This document shows positions 7,286-15,051 of a DNA stretch of 64,000 nucleotides, in pieces (position 1 is the first letter of the stretch; every line of letters begins with the position of its first letter). Made by a program: the position numbers and the translations under genes. The stretch is from assembly GCF_020400655.1 (NCBI RefSeq), contig NZ_JAINRC010000018.1, positions 124,001-188,000 of the forward strand, in the 5' to 3' direction. Source of the DNA: Streptomyces spinosus. GTDB taxonomy: Bacteria; Actinomycetota; Actinomycetes; Streptomycetales; Streptomycetaceae. The notes beneath the pieces are model-generated. The model saw only the letters and a list, made by a program, of their open reading frames with translations. It ran no database searches and was not told the origin of the DNA.

Positions 7286-8530
7286 TCACCCCAGGGCGAA
7301 CAGGCGCTCGATGGTGTCGGGTGCGAACGATTCGGCGGGCACGTGGAAGGGCCCCTGGAAGGTGGCCAGCCGGGAGCCCGCCAGGACGGGGTCGGTGGGC
7401 CACACCTCGGCGTAGGCCGAGCGACGGGCCCTGCCCTGCGCCGTGAAGGTCATGTTCATCGTGGTGCGTACCGAGCCGGAGATCTCCAGGCGGCGCATGC
7501 GCTCCTTGCGTTCCTCGGCGTAGGACTCGAAAATCTTCGCGTCCCAGGTGCCGGCGACGCGCAGGCAGTCGCGGACCATGCGCGCGTCGCGCAGGGCGAT
7601 GGACAGCCCCTGTCCGATCACCGGGTCGGACCAGCCCGCGGCGTCCCCGAGCAGCACGGCCCCGGGCACGGCGGGGGTGTCGGCCCATGCGTCGTTCATC
7701 GGGTAGAACGCGCACACGGCGGTGGGGGTCGCCGCCGCGAACATCTCGCTGCCGGGGATGCAGTCGAGCTGGAAGGCCTGGAGGAAGTCGGCATGACGGT
7801 TCGGGCCGGCGAAGCGGCCCTTCTGGCCGACGTCGTGCAGGAGGTAGAGGCGGGCGCGGCCCCCCTCCCGCGGGAAGACGAAGTAGAGCAGGTCGTTCTC
7901 GGTGCCGATGGAGGTGACGTTGACCGGCCAGTCGTGCAGGTCCTCCACCAGCATCCCGCCGCCCAGCGAGTTGGGCGGTGTCTGTGTCAGCCCGATGCCC
8001 AGCTGTCGGCGCACCGTGGACATCCTGCCGTCCGCGCCCGCGATGAGCCGGCACGACACCTGGTGTTCCATGTCGTTGAGCTCGTAGCGGACCGTGGGGT
8101 CGTCTCCCCCGCTCACCAGGACGTCGCCGATTCCGCGTACGACGGTGGCACCCGCCTCCTCGGCGGCGGTGGACAGCGCTTCACAGGCGGCCGGGTGCCC
8201 CACATCGAGAACTCCTCGAATTCCGGGCAACATCCGGTCGAGGTGCAGTGCCTTGGACTTCGCGGTTTCGGGATCGACGATCTCGTCGAAACCGATGAAC
8301 CGGTCGACGTAGGTTCCACCGGCTTTCAGAATGCATTCTTCGAGGCCCAGGTCGATGAGTTCCTGCACGCCCCAGCAGTTGATGACTTCGCCTCGTACTT
8401 TGTCGCGGTAGGAGGTCTGCCGCTCGAGGAGCATCACCTCGTATCCGTCGCCGGCCAGGGCTGCTGCCAGAGCGGATCCGGCTATACCACCGCCGACGAC
8501 GACCACGTCGAAGCGCTCGGTTTCCGCCAT
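7286..8530 (-). CDS. FAD-dependent monooxygenase (PHBH/geranylgeranyl-reductase fold)
   Basis: First gene of the leftward operon, 414 residues. It shows GGGIAG (13-18) for the FAD ADP moiety, an RGEV segment near residue 46 and the second FAD motif GDAAGWSDPVIGQGLS near residue 290, as in class A flavin monooxygenases. The enzyme probably uses NAD(P)H and O2. Possible roles are oxidation of a hydrazine to a hydrazone, azo or N-hydroxylated level, or hydroxylation of a carbon acceptor; the sequence does not separate these. A ribosome site (AGGAGG) stands before the ATG. The 597 bp upstream should hold the operon promoter. Confidence 0.8.
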   Translation of the reverse strand: MAETERFDVVVVGGGIAGSALAAALAGDGYEVMLLERQTSYRDKVRGEVINCWGVQELIDLGLEECILKAGGTYVDRFIGFDEIVDPETAKSKALHLDRMLPGIRGVLDVGHPAACEALSTAAEEAGATVVRGIGDVLVSGGDDPTVRYELNDMEHQVSCRLIAGADGRMSTVRRQLGIGLTQTPPNSLGGGMLVEDLHDWPVNVTSIGTENDLLYFVFPREGGRARLYLLHDVGQKGRFAGPNRHADFLQAFQLDCIPGSEMFAAATPTAVCAFYPMNDAWADTPAVPGAVLLGDAAGWSDPVIGQGLSIALRDARMVRDCLRVAGTWDAKIFESYAEERKERMRRLEISGSVRTTMNMTFTAQGRARRSAYAEVWPTDPVLAGSRLATFQGPFHVPAESFAPDTIERLFALG

Positions 8531-9127
8531 CCAATCCTCCTGTACGCCGTTATGAGGGCATGCCTGACATGGCTGACCGGAATCTCAGCCGAGTTCTGCC
8601 GGGTGGTGACGGGTTAATCCTTGCTATCTCTACGGGCCCGCACGAGAGGTGTATGTGACATTCGTCGTCCAGTTTGGGTCAGCGGGACCGTCCTCCGACG
8701 TCATCGATGCCTGAACATTTACCGACGCGCCGAATACGGGAGTTTTCTGCGCTGCCCGTCGGACGCGTCATCGTGCCGGCTGTGACGTGGGCCAGCCTGC
8801 CCCGTGGAACACGCGGCCGCCAACGGCGACTTGCTCAAGTGGGGCGGGCGCTGCTGCGGCGGCGGGTTCGGGTGCGGGCGCCGCGGGCGCGGGTGCCGGA
8901 CGGTGGACGCGGTTGGGCCCGGCACCGGCGCGGTCCTCGGGCGCCGGCCCCGGCACGTGCCGTGGGCCGTGGTGCGCGGGCTGTGGGGCGTGCGCCGTGG
9001 GGCGTGTGCCGTGGGGCGTGTGCCGTGTGCCGGGCGCCGGGAGCTGGGCGCCGGCGGACGACACCGTCCGTGCCGGGAAGCGTTCGGCGTCCGCAGCGTG
9101 GGCGAGTCACGCCTCACGCCTCACGCC
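8531..9127. other. Gene-free region upstream of the biosynthetic operon
   Basis: No convincing coding sequence is seen in these 597 bp: the open frames are low-complexity and rich in Arg, Pro, His and Thr on every strand. The part next to the operon (8531-8700) is less GC-rich and must carry its promoter. The part next to the TetR gene carries two short tandem repeat blocks, described separately. No sure -10/-35 pair could be picked. Confidence 0.5.
8983..9024. repeat. Three tandem copies of a 14-bp unit
   Basis: The unit GTGGGGCGTGTGCC occurs at 8997-9010 and 9011-9024, and a copy with one change (GTGGGGCGTGCGCC) at 8983-8996. Related degenerate units continue on the left. The block lies between the operon and its neighbouring TetR gene. 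A replication-slippage repeat is the plain reading. Confidence 0.8.
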
Positions 9128-9134
9128 TCACGGC
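9107..9134. repeat. Tandem TCACGCC heptamers at the end of the TetR gene
   Basis: TCACGCC is repeated at 9107, 9114 and 9121, followed by TCACGGC at 9128 which contains the TetR stop codon. The heptamer run changes the reading frame with each copy, so copy-number change would not alter the protein because it lies past the stop. Confidence 0.75.
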
Positions 9135-9706
9135 ATGATGCCCCCCAGCGCCATGCTCCACATCTGTTCCAGCTGCTTCACCGCGTCCGGTTCGCGGGCG
9201 GCCTGTAGCGAGGCCCGTACGCGCATCTCGGTTCCGGCCAGGAGGTAGGCCGCAAGGCGGGCCACCGCCGCCGGCTGGGTGCCGGCGCGCAGCTGACCCG
9301 TGCGCTGGGCGCGGTACGCCAGTTCCCCCACGGCCGGCAGCCAGCAGGACGCCCAGCCCAGGTCGTTGGCGGGCCGCTCCCGGGTCAGGCGCGCCGCGGA
9401 CCGTACAGCCGTGTCGTCCTCCAGGAGCCGGGCCAGCGAGAGGGTGAGCTCGACCAGTCGCTCCAGGGCGGGGCCGTGCCCCCTGGCGAAGTGCTCGACG
9501 ACTCCCCGGATGGCCGTGCACCCTTCCGCCTGGACGGCGTCGGCCAGTTCGCTCTTGCTGCGGAAGTGGAAGGTGAGAGCACCGGTAGTGATGCCGGCCG
9601 TCTTGCACACTTGCACCAGGGACGTGCCAGCGTAACCGTAGCGGTCGAACTCCGACGCGGCCGCCTGCACCAACGCCCGCCGTGTACGCGCTGCTCTTTC
9701 CTGCAT
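9128..9706 (-). CDS. TetR-family regulator of gamma-butyrolactone-receptor type
   Basis: The 192-residue protein has an N-terminal TetR helix-turn-helix (residues about 12-57, with TSLVQVCKTAGITTGALTFHF) and a C-terminal ligand domain containing the ARLTRERPANDL stretch typical of ScbR-like proteins. It is the regulator nearest the hydrazine-type operon and reads in the same direction. A second receptor-like TetR lies 2.6 kb away next to afsA. In Streptomyces such pairs are often a true receptor and a pseudo-receptor that senses end products. That this one is the cluster-bound pseudo-receptor is inference from position. Confidence 0.8.
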   Translation of the reverse strand: MQERAARTRRALVQAAASEFDRYGYAGTSLVQVCKTAGITTGALTFHFRSKSELADAVQAEGCTAIRGVVEHFARGHGPALERLVELTLSLARLLEDDTAVRSAARLTRERPANDLGWASCWLPAVGELAYRAQRTGQLRAGTQPAAVARLAAYLLAGTEMRVRASLQAAREPDAVKQLEQMWSMALGGIMP

Positions 9707-10011
9707 CTGTGCTCCGGGAGGCTATCTGGTTGTCTGGCGGCCACGGTCGCGTGCGCGGGCCTCCCCCAGGGCTGCGCGAGGGCTGCCGACCGGACTCACC
9801 ACTACGGCGACGCGGTCAGCGGCTGGCATCCCGCATCCCCGTGAACGATCTTGCAACGGAACACCAAGCCTCGCGGTCACCTGGCCGTTGCCACAAGTCC
9901 AACTTCCCCACACGCACGGCTGAGATGGCCTGTTTCGGCTCGCGCGCGCCGCCGTGGCCTTCCACTCTCGCGGTTCGCCCCGCAGCGCAATGTCCGATTC
10001 CCGACTCGCCA
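9707..10011. other. Intergenic region between TetR and IS701-like genes
   Basis: A divergent promoter region with no supported gene. GCAACGG near 9853 and CCGTTGC near 9885 form an inverted repeat that could be an old transposon end or a hairpin; this is weak. Confidence 0.4.
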
Positions 10012-10039
10012 GAAACATAGTTGACTCAATTATTCTATG
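10012..10039. promoter_or_regulatory. Candidate receptor operator upstream of the IS701-like gene
   Basis: An AT-rich island in GC-rich DNA begins GAAACATAG and contains CATAG-N14-CTATG. The 9-mer AGAAACATA at its left edge (10011-10019) also occurs at 12952-12960 in the afsA/receptor promoter region. Shared sequence and position upstream of genes in a hormone-controlled island suggest a site for one of the two TetR receptors. Inference only. Confidence 0.4.
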
Positions 10040-10065
10040 CGGGTCCCGAGAGAAGGGGTTGTGTC

Positions 10066-11250
10066 ATGTCCTTGCTCTACCCGCCCCCGGTCGGCCGGTA
10101 CGGCTCCGTCGACCACCTGTCCGCCTTCACGGACACCGTGTTCGCCCACCTGCAGCGCGCGGACCAGAGGCGCTGGGGCCACGCCTACCTCCAGGGTCTC
10201 CTGACGGTCCCGGGCAAGAAGACCGTGCGGCGCCTGGCCGCGGCCTCCACGGCGTCCCCGACGGCGTTCCAGTCGCTTCAGCAGTTCGTCAACTCCAGCC
10301 CGTGGGAGTGGGAGCCGGTGAGGGGCGAGCTGGCGCGCTGGAGCGACGCACGCCTGTCCCCTCGTGCGTGGACCGTCTCCACGACGGTCGCCGCGAAGCG
10401 GGGCGATCACTCCTGCGGTGTGCACCGGCGCTTCGTGCCCCATCTCGGCCAGCACGTCAACGGCCAGATGTCGGTCGGGCTCTTCATGTCGGACGGCACG
10501 GCGGCGGTACCCGTGGACTGGCGTCTGCACCTCCCCGAACGCTGGACGCACCCTCACCTGCGCCGGCGTGCGCGGATTCCCGGCGACGCCCGGTCATTAC
10601 CCCCGTGGGCCGACGCCCTGGAGATGGCGGACAGGCTCAGGCGGTGCCACGGTCTGACACCGGCCCCGCTCGTGGCCGACATGAGCGGCACCAGGCCGAC
10701 GGCCGACCTGGCGTGCGCGCTGCTGCGCCAGCGCAACGAGTTCGTGATCGCCGTGCCGCCCGCCCTGCCCGTCATGGCCGTCGACGCGTCCGCCACGGCA
10801 CTGGCACAGCTGCCCTCCTCGGACGGCCGGCGCACGCTGATGCTGTCCCCTTCCGCCAGTGCCGTTCTCCACGCCCGCGGCGCGCTGCGGCACGGACAGC
10901 GCGCGGGACGCGGACTGACCTGCCTGGCCCGCCTGCCCGTCCCCACAGGGGGCGCGTGGCGGCAGGGCGTCCTGCGTCTGTTCACCGACCCGCGTCAGCC
11001 CGAGCGGATCTGGCTGACCAACATGGTCCGCCACCGCCTGAGCGATCTGCGCCTCCTCACCGAGCACCTCGTCCCCACGGCCGAATGCGTCCGTGAACTG
11101 GAGGAGGACTTCGGGCTGCTGGACTTCGAGGGCCGCTCCTACCCGGGCTGGCACCACTTCATGACGCTGATGTCGGCAGCTCACGCCTACCGCCGGCTGG
11201 CAGGCACCCCCCTGCGTCCGAGCCGGGCGCTGCGCGGCGTACCGGCCTGA
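10066..11250 (+). CDS. IS701-like DDE transposase homologue, probably domesticated
   Basis: The 394-residue protein starts at an ATG with AGAAGGGG upstream. It matches the IS701 family along its length: WGHAYLQGLL and PGKKTVRRLA near the start, LQQFVNSSPWEW, then VADMSG and, near the end, FEGRSYPGWHHFMTLMSAAHAY. Where active relatives have an LDDTGF-type first aspartate segment, this one reads WTVSTTVAAKRGDHSCGV, so the first catalytic Asp appears lost. No terminal repeats or target duplication frame the gene. It sits between two receptor-type regulators and upstream of GBL genes. It is most likely a retained DNA-binding or regulatory protein rather than a mobile element. Confidence 0.75.
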   Translation: MSLLYPPPVGRYGSVDHLSAFTDTVFAHLQRADQRRWGHAYLQGLLTVPGKKTVRRLAAASTASPTAFQSLQQFVNSSPWEWEPVRGELARWSDARLSPRAWTVSTTVAAKRGDHSCGVHRRFVPHLGQHVNGQMSVGLFMSDGTAAVPVDWRLHLPERWTHPHLRRRARIPGDARSLPPWADALEMADRLRRCHGLTPAPLVADMSGTRPTADLACALLRQRNEFVIAVPPALPVMAVDASATALAQLPSSDGRRTLMLSPSASAVLHARGALRHGQRAGRGLTCLARLPVPTGGAWRQGVLRLFTDPRQPERIWLTNMVRHRLSDLRLLTEHLVPTAECVRELEEDFGLLDFEGRSYPGWHHFMTLMSAAHAYRRLAGTPLRPSRALRGVPA

Positions 11251-11265
11251 GCGGAGGCCTCCGCT
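11250..11265. terminator. 16-bp perfect palindrome between convergent genes
   Basis: AGCGGAGGCCTCCGCT follows directly on the stop of the IS701-like gene and precedes the convergent SDR gene end. It could end transcription from either side, but it has no loop as drawn and no T tract, so confidence is low. Confidence 0.35.
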
Positions 11266-11343
11266 TCGCGTGCGGGAACGCGCAGCCCAGGCGCCGGCGG
11301 TACCGCGTCGGAGGGCGCGCGTCACCGAGGGCGACCGGTCGGG

Positions 11344-12096
11344 TCAGACCGCGCCGACCCCGCCGTCCACGGCCATCGCGGCGCCCGTCACGAACGAGGC
11401 CTGATCGCTGCACAGCCACGCGGCGGCCTCGGCCACCTCCTCCGGGAGGGCGAGTCGCCGCTGGATCGCCCGCGTGTAGGCGGTCTCCTCCGACGGCATG
11501 ACGCGCATCGCGGCCTCCATCAGCGGTGTCCTGGTGCTCCCGACGACCAGCGCGTTGACGCGGATCCCCTGGCCCCCGTAGTCCGCCGCCGCCGCCTTCG
11601 TCAGACCGATCACCGCGTGCTTGGCCGCGACGTAGGGCGCCACCGCGCCGGTGGCCAGCTGTCCCGCCGTCGAGGAGGTGTTGACGATCGCCCCGCCCTC
11701 CCCCTGCCGGAGCATGACCGGTATCTGCTCGCGCAGACAGTTGAAGACCCCACGGACGTTGACGTCCATGATCTGGTCGTACATGGCGTCGGGAACCTCG
11801 TGCAGGGTAGGGCCCGCCGTGCCCCAACCGGCGTTGTTGAACGCGGCGTCGAGACGGCCGAAGTGGCGGACGGCCTCGTCGACGGCGCGCCTGACGTCCT
11901 CCACCGACGTCACGTCCCCGGCGACGGCACGGGCCCGGGCCCCCTCGGCGGCGAGTTCCCCGGCGAGCTTCCGCAGCGACTCCGCCCGGCGCGCCATCAG
12001 CACGAGCTGGGCTCCCTTGCGCGCGAAGAGGCGAGCAGCCGCCGCCCCGATACCGCTGGAAGCACCCGAAATCATGATCGTCTTTCCCGCGAGCAC
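11344..12096 (-). CDS. SDR oxidoreductase of the gamma-butyrolactone island
   Basis: The protein has 250 residues from a GTG preceded by a G-rich ribosome site; upstream open frame is not SDR-like. Visible features are the NAD(P) site SGASSGIG (10-17), NNAG (87-90), catalytic Ser142 and the Tyr155-Ala-Ala-Lys159 pair (YVAAK). The intact set predicts an active classical SDR. It lies 180 nt downstream of the ScbR-type gene on the same strand. In other Streptomyces an SDR next to the AfsA/receptor pair reduces the 6-keto group of the butanolide precursor; that assignment here is by context. Confidence 0.78.
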   Translation of the reverse strand: MLAGKTIMISGASSGIGAAAARLFARKGAQLVLMARRAESLRKLAGELAAEGARARAVAGDVTSVEDVRRAVDEAVRHFGRLDAAFNNAGWGTAGPTLHEVPDAMYDQIMDVNVRGVFNCLREQIPVMLRQGEGGAIVNTSSTAGQLATGAVAPYVAAKHAVIGLTKAAAADYGGQGIRVNALVVGSTRTPLMEAAMRVMPSEETAYTRAIQRRLALPEEVAEAAAWLCSDQASFVTGAAMAVDGGVGAV

Positions 12097-12275
12097 GCGA
12101 CCCCCCGTGAAGTGAGCGTGGAAGAACCGACAGCGACATCCACTGCGCACACAGTGGCACGAGACCACCGCCGTCCGCTTCGAACTGCGCCAATCGGTGG
12201 TTGAGTTGGCCGGGTTCCAGACGTTCGAAGCGACCACTGCCTCCGGGCTCGCTCCCGGATCGCGCGCCACGGCGG

Positions 12276-12920
12276 CTAACGGGACAGGTAACGCTCCTCG
12301 CCCATCGCGACCTTGCCCGCGGCGGACGGTGTGGCGATGGCGGGAAGCAGGCACCGCCACATGTCGCGCACGCGCAGGGGCAGGTCCTGGCGTTCCGTCT
12401 CCAGATGCGCGTGCATCTGCGCGCCCGTGCAGGCGTTGACGATCAAACGCGCCAGCGCCTCGACTTCCGCGGCCGCCCGCACCTCACGCCGGCGTTGGGC
12501 CTCCCGGAGGCTGTCCACCAGCACCCCCGTCCACTGCTGGTGCGAATTCTGTTCGCCGTTCATGAAGAACTCCTGGTCCATCACCAGGCGCGCGCCCGCC
12601 AGCAGAAAGACGTCGTCCACCATCTGGTGAGCCCAGCTGAGCGTGACGTCGACGGAGAACTGGAGTCCCTCCGACTCCAGATCCTCAAGAACCGGTCGTA
12701 GCCGTTCCGGTTGTAGCTGGACGATTTCCCGCGCGAGTTCCTCCTTGTTCCTGAAATGGAAGTACATCGCGCCCAGCGTCACTCCGGCACGATCCGTGAT
12801 CTTCGTCAGGGTCGTCGCGAAGAAGCCCTGCTCGGCGAAGACCTCGGCCGCTGCCCGCAGGAGTTCGGCGCGCGTCCGCTGCGCCCTCGCCTGCTGCGGC
12901 GCCGACCTTCTACCCGTCAT
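12276..12920 (-). CDS. Gamma-butyrolactone receptor, TetR family (ScbR/ArpA type)
   Basis: The 214-residue protein from ATG 12920 has a TetR HTH including TLTKITDRAGVTLGAMYFHF (about residues 40-60), followed by NKEELAREIV, which is close to the ScbR/ArpA consensus. It is transcribed divergently from afsA with 115 bp between the starts, the classic arrangement for a hormone receptor that represses its own gene and the synthase until the butanolide binds. An ATG 39 nt upstream is in frame but would place the HTH unusually far from the N-terminus. Confidence 0.85.
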   Translation of the reverse strand: MTGRRSAPQQARAQRTRAELLRAAAEVFAEQGFFATTLTKITDRAGVTLGAMYFHFRNKEELAREIVQLQPERLRPVLEDLESEGLQFSVDVTLSWAHQMVDDVFLLAGARLVMDQEFFMNGEQNSHQQWTGVLVDSLREAQRRREVRAAAEVEALARLIVNACTGAQMHAHLETERQDLPLRVRDMWRCLLPAIATPSAAGKVAMGEERYLSR

Positions 12921-12952
12921 CTGTCCCACGTCTCCAGTCACCCTCTCGACAA

Positions 12953-12990
12953 GAAACATAACCGTATCTATTTTTATCTTCGAATGTTTC
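12953..12990. promoter_or_regulatory. Candidate autoregulatory element (ARE) between receptor and afsA
   Basis: GAAACAT (12953-12959) and its exact inverse ATGTTTC (12984-12990) flank 24 bp of AT-rich sequence, a strong contrast to the surrounding DNA. The left arm continues as AACCGTATCT, similar in style to receptor operators. It lies in the divergent promoter region of the receptor and afsA genes and shares AGAAACATA with the site at 10011. Binding is inferred. Confidence 0.5.
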
Positions 12991-13035
12991 CCGGCGGAGA
13001 CGCGGCTCGAACGATGATGTTCCGGAAAGGATCAC

Positions 13036-13977
13036 ATGTCTCACAGCAGCATGGCTTCCCTACCGCCTGACCTGCACCGTTACGTCGGCAAGACAGACGT
13101 GAGCGAGGTGCTCGTCCGGGCACTGGCCGCGAAGACCGACGACACGCACGTCGTCACCGCCCAATGGCCCCGAACCCACCGGTACTACACCTCCGACCTG
13201 AGCGGCTACGCCCCTCACATCCTCACCGAGAGCATCAGGCAGGCCCTGGCGCTCATCTCCAGGACGGCCTTCGGAGTCCCCCTGTCCAGCCGCATGGGCT
13301 GGCAGACCTTCAACTTAGCGGTGTCGGCGAGCAGGTTGTACACCGAGGAGGGCGACCCGGACATACGCCTGACGGTCACTCATTCCCACGTCACACCACG
13401 CAAACGGGGATCCGTCCGCCTCACCGCGTCCGTCGAGGCGACCCGCGACGGTCACCACCTCGGATCAGCCCACGTGACCTACAGCGCGCACCCCCCGGCG
13501 ATCTACGACCGACTGCGCGGCCCCTACGCCGACCCTTGTACGGCCACCTCGCGCGCGCTCCCGCTGTCCGCACCGGCACCCATCCTGACGGGAAGCCGCC
13601 GAGCCGACGACGTCGTCCTCACCGCCACCCGGGTTCCGCGTTCCTGGCTGCTGCGGGTCGACACGGCCCACCCGGTGCTGTTCGACCATCCGCACGACCA
13701 CGTGCCCGGCATGGTACTGCTCGAGGCGTGCGGCCAGGCCGCCATCGCCACCGTGCATCCGCTGCGTGCCGTGCCCGTCCGCTTCGACACCACGTTCCTG
13801 CGCTACGTCGAACTCGACAAGCCCTGCCTCATCACCACGACACGCCGCGGTACCGCCGAAGGCAGCCCCGACACCGTCGACGTCACCGGCAGGCAGGACG
13901 GCCACGAGGCGTTCACGTCCAGCGTCACCGTCCAGCTCCGGCCCGCCCTGCTCCGCCCGGACCTCGCCCTGGCGTGA
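13036..13977 (+). CDS. afsA: Gamma-butyrolactone synthase AfsA/ScbA homologue
   Basis: The 313-residue protein shows the two AfsA hotdog-like repeats (about residues 10-150 and 165-300). Typical segments are VGKTDVSEVLV, WPRTHRYY, DHVPGMVLLEACGQAA and, near the C-terminus, LDKPCLITTT. AfsA enzymes join a beta-ketoacyl group to dihydroxyacetone phosphate, the first step of gamma-butyrolactone hormone synthesis. ATG 13036 is preceded by GGAAAGGA. Divergence from a receptor gene and the nearby SDR make a complete hormone signalling module, which probably controls the operon at 0-8.5 kb. Confidence 0.93.
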   Translation: MSHSSMASLPPDLHRYVGKTDVSEVLVRALAAKTDDTHVVTAQWPRTHRYYTSDLSGYAPHILTESIRQALALISRTAFGVPLSSRMGWQTFNLAVSASRLYTEEGDPDIRLTVTHSHVTPRKRGSVRLTASVEATRDGHHLGSAHVTYSAHPPAIYDRLRGPYADPCTATSRALPLSAPAPILTGSRRADDVVLTATRVPRSWLLRVDTAHPVLFDHPHDHVPGMVLLEACGQAAIATVHPLRAVPVRFDTTFLRYVELDKPCLITTTRRGTAEGSPDTVDVTGRQDGHEAFTSSVTVQLRPALLRPDLALA

Positions 13978-15051
13978 CGCCGGATCACCGGCAACGCCGT
14001 GGGGATCCGTGTCGGGAGAGGCTGGACGTCCGACGGCACGACGAGGCGAGCCGATCAGGGGGTGGATGGTGGCGCACCGGCTCGGCCGTGAGGTCGCCGG
14101 GCCTCCTTGCCCGTACGGGGCGCCCACAAGGCGCCGGGCGTGCGGTCGACCACCTCCCAGGGGCAGGCCTCAGGCTCCCGGTCGTCGCGCTCGGGGCGGC
14201 GGCCGGGGGTCGGGGCCGAGTAGGTGTGCGCGCGGCGCTGCCTTCTGGTCCGCGATGACGTCGTACGTCCGGCCCGCGTGACGACGGGGGGCCGGCGACC
14301 GTGGCAGCACCGACGGACGCTGGATGCGGTGCGCCCGCCGGTCGACGGGCGCAGCACGGCCGGCCCGGGTCACCGCGTCGATCAACTCCTGCGGGTCGCC
14401 GCCCAGCAGAGCGGCGCCGAGGATCCGGCCGGCGTCGCCGTCGATCACGGACTTCATCGGGCAACGGGTCGAGGGGCACAGGTCATCACATTCTCCCACT
14501 CGATCACCTGGCGCTCCCCTGGGAAGTTCCGCTTCCGTCCGTCTCGGCGGCCTGTGCACCAGAGGCGAGGGGAACTCCCCTGAAGCCCGTGCCCACCGTT
14601 TGGTCTCGCCTGTGGTGGAGGGGGATCCGCCCAGCTTCCATCCGGTGGGCTGGCGGGCCCGGAATGTCTGCCCGTCCTCGATCCGGGCCTTGTTGCGGGC
14701 GAACTCGCGTACGGCAGTTGCGGCGTCCCACCGCTGGGGTGCGGGCTCCTTCCGCTGGCCGGTGCCGGCGGGCGGGGCAGTGTCACAGGGGGCGAGCCAG
14801 GCGGCACCCTCTGCATCCACCCCAGCCCGACCGAGGCGTCCAACGAGGTGCTCGGGGCCTTGGTCGCCGGCGGCCGAGCGAGGGCTCCGCCCGTCACCAG
14901 TGTGGCCGCGCATATGCTGGACGACCGCCATCGGGCCGGTCCGGGGTGAGGCAGGCGCTGTCCCCACCGCCGCGGGCACCACCACTCAGGGGCTCCCCGC
15001 CGTCCCGCCCGTCGGGGACGCGGGGGCCGCTCTCACGCCGGAGGCAGACGT
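13978..15051. other. 1.07-kb stretch without an intact gene
   Basis: No open frame here has normal codon use over its length. A short segment on the minus strand (described next) resembles an oxidoreductase, and frames further right carry isolated protein-like patches such as AVREFARNKARIEDG (near 14690) that could not be assigned. The region reads as decayed coding DNA upstream of the aminotransferase. Confidence 0.5.
14356..14459 (-). pseudogene. Fragment of a pyridine nucleotide-disulfide oxidoreductase dimerisation domain
   Basis: The reading MKSVIDGDAGRILGAALLGG resembles the K-x-V-D-x-D-x-x-R-I-L-G-A-x-x-L-G segment that opens the C-terminal dimerisation domain of dihydrolipoamide dehydrogenase/mercuric reductase-type flavoproteins. 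Sequence on both sides does not continue the fold in this frame. It looks like a remnant after deletion and frameshift. Low confidence because the match is short. Confidence 0.35.

Noticed and set aside
8719..9117. 132-residue frame upstream of the operon
   Set aside because: Composition is driven by the tandem repeats (Arg/Pro/Thr/His), with no ribosome site or family.
10066..11250. Active IS701 insertion sequence
   Set aside because: No terminal inverted repeats or target duplication found at the gene ends, and one catalytic Asp seems missing.
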